A stretch of DNA of 64,000 nt from an uncultured Bacteroidales bacterium. Its GTDB lineage: Bacteria; Bacteroidota; Bacteroidia; Bacteroidales; F082. The stretch lies in NCBI GenBank assembly GCA_946408345.1, contig CAMJRR010000008.1, positions 30,045 to 94,044 on the forward strand. The letters are read 5' to 3'. A program made the translations under genes and the position numbers. Below the pieces are notes generated by a model, which was not told where the DNA came from, ran no database searches, and worked only from the letters and a program-made list of their open reading frames with translations. Within the stretch, counting starts at the first letter, position 1. Every line of letters begins with the position of its first letter. Of the stretch, positions 42,916-50,895 are shown one piece after another.

Positions 42916-44021
42916 CACAGTAGTTTTTTCGGTCCGTCGCCCACTCGGTCAGCAATCCAGCGGCCTTGGTCGCAGTAATTCGTCAAAACCTCCTGGATGA
43001 AATGCTCCACTTTGGCTGCCTCACTATCGGGATAGAGCAGATGCACATTAGGACCTGCATCCAAGGTGAAGCAAAGAGGTGCCTTTGCCTCGTCGCGAAA
43101 TTGTCGGATGATTTCTATAATGCGTAATGTACTGGGTTTCATTAAGATGTAGGACGGATTTGAACACATCATCAAGGCGTGGAGTTGCAAGGCTTCCGAC
43201 TCGGTGATATTAATAAAGGTGTCCAAATCACCCGACTTCAAAGTAGCAAGCAGGTTCTTGATATTCTCGTTCGCCTGGGCATAACGTGCCGGGGCGTATG
43301 GGTTGCCTTCCATCAAGGCATGACCAGCACGACTTGAAACGGATTTGGTCTTGCCACTGACAATCAAGATGCTGTCGTGATAAGTCGTGAAAACGGGATG
43401 GATATCGTTTTCGAGTGAAACCGCGTATTCATCTGAACTACCTTTGTAATAATTAGTTGTGCCCCAAAGTGCCAATTTCGGGAACACCGACCTTGCCGCA
43501 CTGCCCGAAGCCAATCGCGAGAAGTAAGAAGCCTTGCATAAATCTAAGGACCCTGAGCCTGTCGAAGAGCCGACCAACTTGGATTCGATGTCAAGCAAAC
43601 ACATCACAAAAGCACTCATCGAGGAAGCTGAAGAAGCGATGCCAGAAGAATGTGGGAAAGTATTGCGGCTCTCAATTGTCAAACTCAACTGATTGATAAA
43701 TGGGAAAAACACTTGATAATCAATCAGAAACTTATCGATTTTTGCGCCAAAATCGGGGTTTTCTTTTCCGTCGAAGAAGAATCTGAATTCAAAATGGTCA
43801 GCTTTTTCATAAGTCACAAAGGTTTCGGAGCGACATTCCGACAAAGTGAAGCTAATCGATGGATTTTGAGGGAGTTGTTTGCCTCGTTTGCCCCAATATT
43901 TTACCAAAGCGATGTTCGATGGACTTGCCCAGCCTACCTTGCCTTGAAAGGCGCTCGGCACCTCGCCCTTGAAGGCCTCGTTCAACCATTTGTTTTCCAT
44001 TTCCATTGCATTTAACTCCAT
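42915..44021 (-). CDS. mvaD: Diphosphomevalonate decarboxylase
   Basis: A 368-residue enzyme making isopentenyl diphosphate from mevalonate diphosphate. The family marks are SNIALVKYWGKR, SGIASSASSMSAF and ASGSAARSV, with TLDAGPNVHLLYP near the C-terminus. In the segment SKLVGSSTGSGSLDLCKAS, a half-copy of the GAGCCTGTCGAAG repeat (43548-43570) supplies part of a loop. The start could also be five or seven codons later. It heads the run mvaD, mvk, gtrA, leucine-rich repeat gene. Confidence 0.9.
   Translation of the reverse strand: MELNAMEMENKWLNEAFKGEVPSAFQGKVGWASPSNIALVKYWGKRGKQLPQNPSISFTLSECRSETFVTYEKADHFEFRFFFDGKENPDFGAKIDKFLIDYQVFFPFINQLSLTIESRNTFPHSSGIASSASSMSAFVMCLLDIESKLVGSSTGSGSLDLCKASYFSRLASGSAARSVFPKLALWGTTNYYKGSSDEYAVSLENDIHPVFTTYHDSILIVSGKTKSVSSRAGHALMEGNPYAPARYAQANENIKNLLATLKSGDLDTFINITESEALQLHALMMCSNPSYILMKPSTLRIIEIIRQFRDEAKAPLCFTLDAGPNVHLLYPDSEAAKVEHFIQEVLTNYCDQGRWIADRVGDGPKKLL
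43548..43570. repeat. GAGCCTGTCGAAG half-repeat inside mvaD
   Basis: GGACCCTGAGCCTGTCGAAG matches the right arm of the palindrome inside the PHP gene at 31197-31215 and the copy at 47372-47390. It is in frame in mvaD. Confidence 0.7.
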
Positions 44022-44083
44022 TGAAATCTATGATGCGACGTTAGTCAATCTTATTATTTCAAGCCGCGAAGATAAGGATTTAT

Positions 44084-44113
44084 TTGGAGTTTCAGACCAA
44101 ATCTTTATTTTTG
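44084..44113 (+). promoter_or_regulatory. Promoter of the ABC exporter gene
   Basis: TTTGG with TTG at about 44084-44086 is followed after 19 bases by TATTTTTG (44106-44113). The gene starts 27 bases later. Confidence 0.6.
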
Positions 44114-44139
44114 CACCTTAATTAATATAAACACATTCC

Positions 44140-45936
44140 ATGAACCTATTCCAACTCTTCAAAAACGTTAGCCCTTTTGTCAAGCCTTACAAATGGCTGG
44201 TTTTCATTACTTTGATACTGACATTGATTGGCTCCCTAATGGCACAGGTAAACGCCATTGTACTTGACTGGACTGTCGATCAAGTCAACGGTTTAGTCAC
44301 AGCTGGCGAACAGTGGGGCCAAGCCGCTGCCCACATCGTGATTATGATTTCGGTGGTGTTGCTGGGCAAGGAAATCCTCTCGGCCTTCATCACCTATGCG
44401 CAAAACTACTTCGGCGAACGAATGCGCATCTTCGTCAGCCGCGACCTCGCACAAAGCGTCATCGAGAAGGTGCTCACCTTCAAGATGGCCTTTTTCAATA
44501 CGGGCGACAACGCCACAGGCAAGCTCCAAGCTCGTATCGACCAGGGTGTCAGCTCGTTATCACGCACAGTGCAGAACTTCTTCATCGACCTGTTGCCCTT
44601 GTTCACGAGTGCCCTTTTGGCTTTGATACTGATGTTCATTGCCAATGTATATGTCGGCTTGGTGGCCTTGGCCATCGTGCCCGTCTATTTCTGGATTACC
44701 TACCGACAGGCCCGTCGGCTCAAGGGATGGCGTCGTGAGATGCGCGGCCATTTGGAGACCAAGAGCCAAGGCATCAAGAATATCATCGACTCCATCAACG
44801 TCATCAAGAGTTTCAACCGAGAGAAGATCGAAGCCCAGAAACAGTTGGATATTCAGAATCAAGTGACTGAAAACCAGATGAATACACGTAGTGTGGCGTT
44901 CTATTACAATGGCGTGAAAAGCTTCGTAAAGCAGGTGGGTACCGTGTTGGTCATCATACTGACGGCCTACCTTGTATTAATTGGTTATCCAGGCATGACT
45001 ATCGGTAAAATCATGTACCACGTGATGCTTTTCAGCAACGTCATCGCACCCATCACACAGTTGCAGCGTATCTTCGATGACGTGAACGACGCCTTGATTT
45101 ATGCAGAGGGTTTCTTCAGCATCATCGATTCGAAGGAGGATGTGGAACCTTCAGGCAGTTACCGTCCCGAGAAGATTCACGGCAAGTTCGAAATCAAGCA
45201 TGTCGACTTCACCTATCCCAATGGCAACCAAGCCCTTTTCGATGTGAACATGACCATCGACCCAGGCAAGATTACCGCTTTGGTTGGACTCTCTGGCGCA
45301 GGTAAGAGTACCATTGTCAACCTGTTGGATAAGTTCTATGAGCCTCAAGTGGGACAGATTTTGTTGGATGGTGTGGATTTGCGCGAATACGACACGCAGT
45401 ACCTCCGCGAGAACATCGGCCTCGTGCTGCAGAAGAACCACATCTTCGACGGCACCATCGAGGAGAACATTCTTTATGGCAATCCCAAAGCCACCCACGA
45501 AGACGTGGTGGAAGCCGCCAAGAAGTCGCATCTCTACGACCAGGTGATGGAGCTGCCGAAGCAGTTCAACAACAATGCCGCCGACCTCTCGGGCGGTCAG
45601 CAGCAGCGTGTGGCCATCGCGCGCATGTTCCTCAAAAACCCGCCCATCATCTTCTTGGACGAGCCCACCGCCAGCCTCGATGCCATCGCCACCGAGCAGA
45701 TCAAGAACAGCATCGACGCCATCAAGAAAGACCGCACCGTCATCATCATCTCGCACAGCATCTCACAGATCATCGACGCCGACTACATCTATGCCCTTCA
45801 GCAAGGCCGCGTTGAAGAGGACGGCGACCCCGACAGCATCTACAAGAAAGGCGGCATCTACAAAGACATCATCGACGCCTCTGCAAGAAGTCTGAATATT
45901 GAGAAGATTGCGCGGACGATTGGGGATGGGGATTGA
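44140..45936 (+). CDS. ABC exporter, fused permease and ATPase (MsbA-like)
   Basis: A 598-residue half-transporter with six transmembrane segments (about residues 15-320) and a C-terminal ATPase. Walker A is GLSGAGKST, the signature is LSGGQQQRVAIAR, Walker B is IIFLDEP, and the H-loop is ISHSIS. Such proteins export lipids, peptides or drugs as dimers; MsbA-type lipid export is possible but not shown. The ATPase half has a more C-rich codon choice than the membrane half. It has its own promoter and stands alone. Confidence 0.93.
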   Translation: MNLFQLFKNVSPFVKPYKWLVFITLILTLIGSLMAQVNAIVLDWTVDQVNGLVTAGEQWGQAAAHIVIMISVVLLGKEILSAFITYAQNYFGERMRIFVSRDLAQSVIEKVLTFKMAFFNTGDNATGKLQARIDQGVSSLSRTVQNFFIDLLPLFTSALLALILMFIANVYVGLVALAIVPVYFWITYRQARRLKGWRREMRGHLETKSQGIKNIIDSINVIKSFNREKIEAQKQLDIQNQVTENQMNTRSVAFYYNGVKSFVKQVGTVLVIILTAYLVLIGYPGMTIGKIMYHVMLFSNVIAPITQLQRIFDDVNDALIYAEGFFSIIDSKEDVEPSGSYRPEKIHGKFEIKHVDFTYPNGNQALFDVNMTIDPGKITALVGLSGAGKSTIVNLLDKFYEPQVGQILLDGVDLREYDTQYLRENIGLVLQKNHIFDGTIEENILYGNPKATHEDVVEAAKKSHLYDQVMELPKQFNNNAADLSGGQQQRVAIARMFLKNPPIIFLDEPTASLDAIATEQIKNSIDAIKKDRTVIIISHSISQIIDADYIYALQQGRVEEDGDPDSIYKKGGIYKDIIDASARSLNIEKIARTIGDGD

Positions 45937-46027
45937 AGTTGAAACAGGGTTGTTTTATGAGAAATATGGATACAAAACAAATTCTGACGTTGGTGGCATC
46001 TGTTGTAAGGTGACTGACTTTTGAACC

Positions 46028-46083
46028 ATCAGAAACCAGCAAAACCTCAGCAATAAGGTAGATTTTACTGATGTCTGACAGAA
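46028..46083. repeat. Degenerate third copy of the AGAAACCAGC palindrome
   Basis: ATCAGAAACCAGCAAAACCT and AGATTTTACTGATGTCTGAC pair imperfectly, ending in AGAA. The sequence follows the copies at 12972 and 14492 with several changes. No ATPase gene lies nearby. It lies in the 260-base gap between the ABC gene and the DUF4249 gene. Confidence 0.6.
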
Positions 46084-46196
46084 TTTGGATGGTCGCAAGT
46101 CACGTTTTGAAATATTATTCTCATATGATTACAACCAATCCAAATTTTTACTATTTTAGCGGCGAATTTTACGGTTTAATATCAAAAAATAATAAT

Positions 46197-47243
46197 ATGA
46201 AAAAGATTATAACCCTTTTGCTGTTAATCGGTTGCATGACGGCTTTCTTCTCGTGCAGCACCGATGTGGAGTTGTATGCCGACTACAAGGACATCCCTGT
46301 TGTATACGGCATCATCAATACCCTTGCCGACACCAATTATATCAAGATTACCAAGGCGTTTTGCGGAAGCAATGATGACCTAATCAATGCCAACGAGGTG
46401 GCCATGATTTACGACTCATCCAACTATCCCGAAAAACTGGAAGCCTACATCCTTGAGTTGAAAGGTGCTTACGGACAGGCCTACCAACCGACAGGCAGAA
46501 AGATTATCCTTGACACCTTGACCATCCATAACAAGCAAGAAGGTATCTTTTACTCTCCTGATCAGACATTGTACTATACCTCCGAAAAATTCAATAGCGG
46601 AGGGCACAGATACAAATATAAGTTGGTCATCGTCAAGCCCGATGGCGACACCGTCACGGCCACCACTACGCCTATAGGCAAGGATTTGGACATTCTTTCC
46701 TTTTCTGTTTCTTTCCAATCGGAACATACCGATGATTATGGAAAACTTTCTTTTGTTGCTGATGAGGAAGCGTTTCTCTATGAGATTAGAATGAAGTTTA
46801 ATTATCGGGAAAAACACGCTGGTCAGCCCATGGAGAGCAAAAGCGTCAGTTGGACCTTTAACGCCAGAACACTTTCGTTTTTTGAAAAGAACCCAAAAAT
46901 TGAAAATGGTTACTTTCTTCATTATTCAAAGAACACTTTGTTTGCTGCCCTTGCAAAAACTATCGGAAACGATACCCTTTGGAACGAGACCCATCCTAAT
47001 GTGATGCGATATATAGATGATTTTGAGGTGTCTGTATCGGCAGTGGGAAGAGAACTCTACGAATCATACGAAATAACCCAGGCGATGAATAACGGCTTGA
47101 TGACTTCTTTTTCGGGTTATACCAATATTGATGGAGGCTATGGCCTGTTTTCATCAAGCATCAACATTGAGGAAAAGCTCAAATTAAACCACAGAGCTTT
47201 ACTTGATCTTTATCGTCAGCCATGGGGATTTGTTGAAAATTAA
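46197..47243 (+). CDS. DUF4249 family lipoprotein
   Basis: The 348-residue protein starts at MKKIITLLLLIGCMTAFFSC (46197), a lipoprotein signal with the lipobox AFFSC. A longer frame from 46071 lacks a signal peptide at its start. The body opens with the DUF4249 pattern DIPVVYGIINTLADTNYIKI. Proteins of this family are often encoded beside TonB-dependent receptors, but none is near. The role is unknown; attachment to the outer membrane is inferred. Confidence 0.85.
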   Translation: MKKIITLLLLIGCMTAFFSCSTDVELYADYKDIPVVYGIINTLADTNYIKITKAFCGSNDDLINANEVAMIYDSSNYPEKLEAYILELKGAYGQAYQPTGRKIILDTLTIHNKQEGIFYSPDQTLYYTSEKFNSGGHRYKYKLVIVKPDGDTVTATTTPIGKDLDILSFSVSFQSEHTDDYGKLSFVADEEAFLYEIRMKFNYREKHAGQPMESKSVSWTFNARTLSFFEKNPKIENGYFLHYSKNTLFAALAKTIGNDTLWNETHPNVMRYIDDFEVSVSAVGRELYESYEITQAMNNGLMTSFSGYTNIDGGYGLFSSSINIEEKLKLNHRALLDLYRQPWGFVEN

Positions 47244-47309
47244 GATTTATTTTTCCTCTTTTTTTCAACCTATTCAAATATTTCCTATTTTAGCCGATTG
47301 TTTTTGAAG

Positions 47310-47392
47310 CGCGGATTGCAAATCCGCAATTCAAAGCTGTCGGATTGCAAATCCGCCAGAACCGTAGCGGACTCTGAGCCTGTCGAAGGGTT
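47310..47392. repeat. Palindrome cluster upstream of gatE
   Basis: GCGGATTGCAAATCCGC (47311-47327) and CGGATTGCAAATCCGCC (47341-47357) are two direct copies of one palindrome. CTCTGAGCCTGTCGAAGGG (47372-47390) is a copy of the repeat found in the PHP and mvaD genes. Together they fill most of the 200-base gap before gatE. Confidence 0.8.
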
Positions 47393-47443
47393 TTGAATCC
47401 TTGAATTTTGAATCTTAAATTTTGAATCATCAAATAACGAAAT

Positions 47444-49390
47444 ATGAGCACCAACTTTGACCCACGCGCCAACTACGAGCTGACCAAGCAACAAGCCGGC
47501 TACGTCGAGCGCAAGAAAGCCACACAGGAAGACTATGACCGCATAGGCTTCATGTCGGGACTGGAAGTGCACCAGCAGATCAAGACCAAGGAGAAGCTGT
47601 TTTGCCACTGTCCCGCCGGACAATTCAACAAGTTTGAGGACTACGATGCCGAGCTGATCCGTCACATGCGCCCAACCCTTTCGGAATTAGGCGAATACGA
47701 CGGCACGGCCTTGATGGAGTTCAAGACGAAGAAGGAAATCGTCTACCGCATCAAGAACGGCACCGCCTGCACCTACGACATCGACGACACCCCGCCGTTC
47801 CCCATCAACCGCGAGGCCTTGCACAACGCCATCATCATCGCCCTGCGTTCGAACCTGAACATCGTGGGCGAGGTGCATATCACCCGTAAACAATACCTCG
47901 ACGGCTCCATCCCGACGGGCTTCCAACGTACCGCCATCGTGGGCGTGGAAGGCCTGCTCAAGCTGCCGAAGAAGGACATCCGCCTCATCCAGCTGAGCAT
48001 CGAGGAGGACGCCTGCCGCGAGATTAGCGACATCGGCCACCGCCGTATCTATCAGACCGACCGCCTCGGCGTGCCGTTGATTGAGACCGTCACCTACCCC
48101 GACTGCAAGAACCCCGACGAGCTGCGCGAGACCTGCGAATACATCCGCTTCCTCGGCCGCAGCACGGGTTTGGTCCGTACGGGCATGGGTGCTGGCCGCC
48201 AAGACGTCAACGTGAGCTGCACGGGTGGCACCCGCATCGAGTTGAAAGGCGTTCAACATGCTAAGTGGATTCCTGAGCTGTCGCACAACGAGTGCTTCCG
48301 CCAGTGGTCGTTGGTGCAACTGCAAGAGCGCCTCAACCGCGAAATCGGCAAGGAAGGCTGGAAAGTGGAAGTGGCCGACGTGTCGTTCCCAACCGACTAC
48401 CTGCCCATCCTCGACAACAAAGCCAAAGGCGGTGCCTTGAAACTCGTCAAGTTGCCGAAGTTCCGTGGGGTGCTGTCGCATTTCACCCAACCTGGCAAGA
48501 TGTTCGCCGACGAAATCGCCGACCGCCTGAAGGTCATCGCCTGCCTCGAGCGTCCCAACATGCTCCACGACGAGATGCTGGAACCCGTGCTGACCCATTC
48601 GCAATGGCATAAGCTGGCCAAGCGTGTCCATGCCACCGATGAGGACGCCCTCATCCTCGTGTGGGGCCCGCAAAACGACATGCCCACCGCCATCGAGACC
48701 ATCGAAGAGCGTTGCCTCATGGCCTTCGACGGCGTGCCGAAGGAGACCCGTAAGGCCGTCTGCAACGGCATCACCATCTTCGAGCGCGTGTTGCCTGGTG
48801 CCGACCGTATGTATCCCGACACCGACTCGGCTCCCATCCCGCTCGACCCTGCCTTCATCAAGGCTTTGCGTGCCGAGATGCCTACCGAGATCATCGACCG
48901 CTACTACAAACTCAAGGAGTGGAACGTGCCGGAGGACTGCTTCCGTTACATCTTCGCGAAGAACTGGTTCCCCGCCATGGCCGAAGTCGTCGAGAAACTC
49001 GGCGTGGATGGCCGCACCGTGGGCCGCTTCGTCGGTATGAGACTCAAGCACCTGCTGGGCAAGAACCCCGCTTCGAAGTTCAACGGCGAGACTTTATACA
49101 AACTCTTTGCTTTCTTGAAGGAGCAAGGTCTGGATAGTCGTCTGGCCTGGAATATGGCTCCGACATTGGTTGACGATGCTACGCTGCCAATGGAGCAAGT
49201 GTTGAACAAGATTGGCTTCAAGCGCTATGCTAAAGACGACCTTTTGACCAAGCTCGACAACCTCTGCGCTGGTTTTGCGCCGAAGAAGAAATCCTGCACC
49301 GACCTCGACCGCATGAATTGGATCATGGGTCAGATGAAGGAAGCGATGGGCAACATCGAAATGAAAGAATTGGCTAACAACATCAAATAA
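47444..49390 (+). CDS. gatE: Archaeal-type Glu-tRNA(Gln) amidotransferase subunit E
   Basis: A 648-residue GatE. The GatB-like cradle begins GFMSGLEVHQQIKTKEKLFC, and has TYDIDDTPPFPINREAL, RKQYLDGSIPTGFQRT and TYPDCKNPDELRETC, forms typical of GatE and not of bacterial GatB. A middle insertion (about residues 290-420) matches the extra AspRS-like domain that only GatE has, and a helical tail domain follows. It binds and phosphorylates Glu-tRNA(Gln), which is then amidated with ammonia from GatD. gatD follows eight bases later. Codon choice is strongly C-ending, like mmdA, so the gene appears well adapted and highly expressed. Confidence 0.9.
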   Translation: MSTNFDPRANYELTKQQAGYVERKKATQEDYDRIGFMSGLEVHQQIKTKEKLFCHCPAGQFNKFEDYDAELIRHMRPTLSELGEYDGTALMEFKTKKEIVYRIKNGTACTYDIDDTPPFPINREALHNAIIIALRSNLNIVGEVHITRKQYLDGSIPTGFQRTAIVGVEGLLKLPKKDIRLIQLSIEEDACREISDIGHRRIYQTDRLGVPLIETVTYPDCKNPDELRETCEYIRFLGRSTGLVRTGMGAGRQDVNVSCTGGTRIELKGVQHAKWIPELSHNECFRQWSLVQLQERLNREIGKEGWKVEVADVSFPTDYLPILDNKAKGGALKLVKLPKFRGVLSHFTQPGKMFADEIADRLKVIACLERPNMLHDEMLEPVLTHSQWHKLAKRVHATDEDALILVWGPQNDMPTAIETIEERCLMAFDGVPKETRKAVCNGITIFERVLPGADRMYPDTDSAPIPLDPAFIKALRAEMPTEIIDRYYKLKEWNVPEDCFRYIFAKNWFPAMAEVVEKLGVDGRTVGRFVGMRLKHLLGKNPASKFNGETLYKLFAFLKEQGLDSRLAWNMAPTLVDDATLPMEQVLNKIGFKRYAKDDLLTKLDNLCAGFAPKKKSCTDLDRMNWIMGQMKEAMGNIEMKELANNIK

Positions 49391-49398
49391 AGAAGAAC

Positions 49399-50787
49399 AT
49401 GGCTGAAGATTTTTTCCAAGGATATTGGGGTGCCTCGCTTGAGGTGCTCAAGAAATATAACTGCCGCGTGTGGAGTCAGGCCGAATGCCAAACCACGGGT
49501 GGCCTCTTCAAAGGCACGATCCTGCCTCGCGCCGCCTTCCAGGACGACCAGCATATCGTCATGAAGGTCAACACGGGCTATAACATCGGTGTCGACATCA
49601 GCACCATCACGGGCATGGTGGAGACCGACTACAAGAAAGCCAACTACCACATCCCGGAGAAGGAATTCCCTTACACCGAAGGACTTCCGCATGTGAAGCT
49701 GCTCGGCACGGGTGGCACCATCGCCTCGCGTCTGGACTACCGCACGGGTGCCGTGATTCCCGCTTTCTCGCCTGGTGAGTTGTATGGCGCCGTGCCGGAA
49801 CTGGCCGACATCTGCAACCTCGACACTGAGAAGGTGTTCGCCGTGTTCTCCGAGAACATGTCGCCCAAGGAATACATCGCCTTGGCCAAGAAGATTGGCG
49901 AGGAGATCCAAAACGGCATCGACGGCATCGTCATCGGCCACGGCACTGACACCTTGGCCCACACCGCCGCCGCCCTGACCTTCATGTGCCAGAACCTGCC
50001 TGTGCCGATTGTGTTGGTCGGCTCGCAGCGTTCATCAGACCGTCCGTCATCCGACGCCGCCTTGAACCTGATGCATGCCATGACCGCTGCCGGTCACGGC
50101 GATGTGGCCGAGGTGATGGTCTGTATGTTTGGTCCCACCTCCGACGAGTACGGCTTCCTGCACCGTGGCACACGCGTGCGTAAGATGCACTCCTCGTATC
50201 GTTCCACTTTCCGCACCATTGGCGATACGCCAGTCGCTACCGTGGACCGCAAGCGTGGTGTAGTGCCGATCAAGGAAGTCTATAACCACCGCCGCAACGA
50301 CCGCGACGTGAAGATCATCCCGACCTTCGACGACCGCGTGGCCATCCTTTACTACTATCCTGGCATGAAGCCCGATGTGCTTGACGCCTTGGTCGACAAC
50401 GGCTATCAGGGCATCGTTTGGGACGGCACCGGCTTGGGTCACGTCAACCGTGGCATGTTTGACGCCATCCAGCGTGCCACCGACAAGGGCGTGCACCAAT
50501 ACATGACCGTGCAGACCATCTGGGGCTATGCCCACATGTTCGTCTACGACACCGGCCGTGACCTGATGGACCGTGGTATCATCCCCGCGCAGAACATGCT
50601 CGCCGAGACCGCCTACATCAAGTTGGGTTGGGCCTTGGGCCAAACGCACGACCGCGAAGAGGTGAAGAACATCATGCTCACTCCCGTCAACAGCGAGATC
50701 ACCCCGAGAGAGCCTTATAACGGGTATCTCGTTTATCAGGGTGGCGTGCCTGAAGTGGAGGAGTTTGTTAGGAAGGTGCATAAGTAA
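49399..50787 (+). CDS. gatD: Archaeal-type Glu-tRNA(Gln) amidotransferase subunit D
   Basis: A 462-residue GatD, an asparaginase-like subunit that frees ammonia from glutamine for GatE. An N-terminal beta domain of about 90 residues precedes the asparaginase fold. Catalytic residues match archaeal GatD: T107 in GTGGTIASR, T183 and D184 in GHGTDTLAH, and K262 in RGTRVRKMH. Spacing between them agrees with the Methanothermobacter enzyme as I recall it. A plain asparaginase would lack the N-terminal domain and the RGTRVRK form. It follows gatE by eight bases and is closed by a strong terminator. Confidence 0.92.
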   Translation: MAEDFFQGYWGASLEVLKKYNCRVWSQAECQTTGGLFKGTILPRAAFQDDQHIVMKVNTGYNIGVDISTITGMVETDYKKANYHIPEKEFPYTEGLPHVKLLGTGGTIASRLDYRTGAVIPAFSPGELYGAVPELADICNLDTEKVFAVFSENMSPKEYIALAKKIGEEIQNGIDGIVIGHGTDTLAHTAAALTFMCQNLPVPIVLVGSQRSSDRPSSDAALNLMHAMTAAGHGDVAEVMVCMFGPTSDEYGFLHRGTRVRKMHSSYRSTFRTIGDTPVATVDRKRGVVPIKEVYNHRRNDRDVKIIPTFDDRVAILYYYPGMKPDVLDALVDNGYQGIVWDGTGLGHVNRGMFDAIQRATDKGVHQYMTVQTIWGYAHMFVYDTGRDLMDRGIIPAQNMLAETAYIKLGWALGQTHDREEVKNIMLTPVNSEITPREPYNGYLVYQGGVPEVEEFVRKVHK

Positions 50788-50806
50788 TTCGGAATGCGGA
50801 ATGAGG

Positions 50807-50847
50807 AATGGCGCAAAGCGATGAAAGGCTTTGCGCCATTTTGTTTT
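50807..50847 (+). terminator. Rho-independent terminator after gatD
   Basis: AATGGCGCAAAGC and GCTTTGCGCCATT form a perfect stem, followed by TTGTTTT. It begins 20 bases past the gatD stop. Confidence 0.9.
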
Positions 50848-50873
50848 ACGTATTAAAATAATCCCTACTTTTG
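50841..50873 (+). promoter_or_regulatory. Promoter of the third MBOAT gene
   Basis: TTG (50841-50843) is followed after 22 bases by TACTTTTG (50866-50873). The gene starts 23 bases later. The upstream box overlaps the gatD terminator tail. Confidence 0.5.
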
Positions 50874-50895
50874 CATCCGCAAAACAAAGCCATAT

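Noticed and set aside
47687..49051. Antisense open frame of 454 codons opposite gatE
   Set aside because: Low-complexity product rich in histidine, glycine, valine and aspartate, without family marks; it is a shadow of the strongly biased gatE.
47444..50787. Possibility that gatED is archaeal contamination or an assembly chimera
   Set aside because: Codon choice matches the neighbouring mmdA gene, a repeat shared with the PHP and mvaD genes lies just upstream, and a Bacteroidota-type promoter and MBOAT gene follow directly after the terminator.
49399..50787. gatD as a simple L-asparaginase
   Set aside because: It has the extra N-terminal beta domain, the RGTRVRK form around the catalytic lysine, and a GatE gene eight bases upstream.
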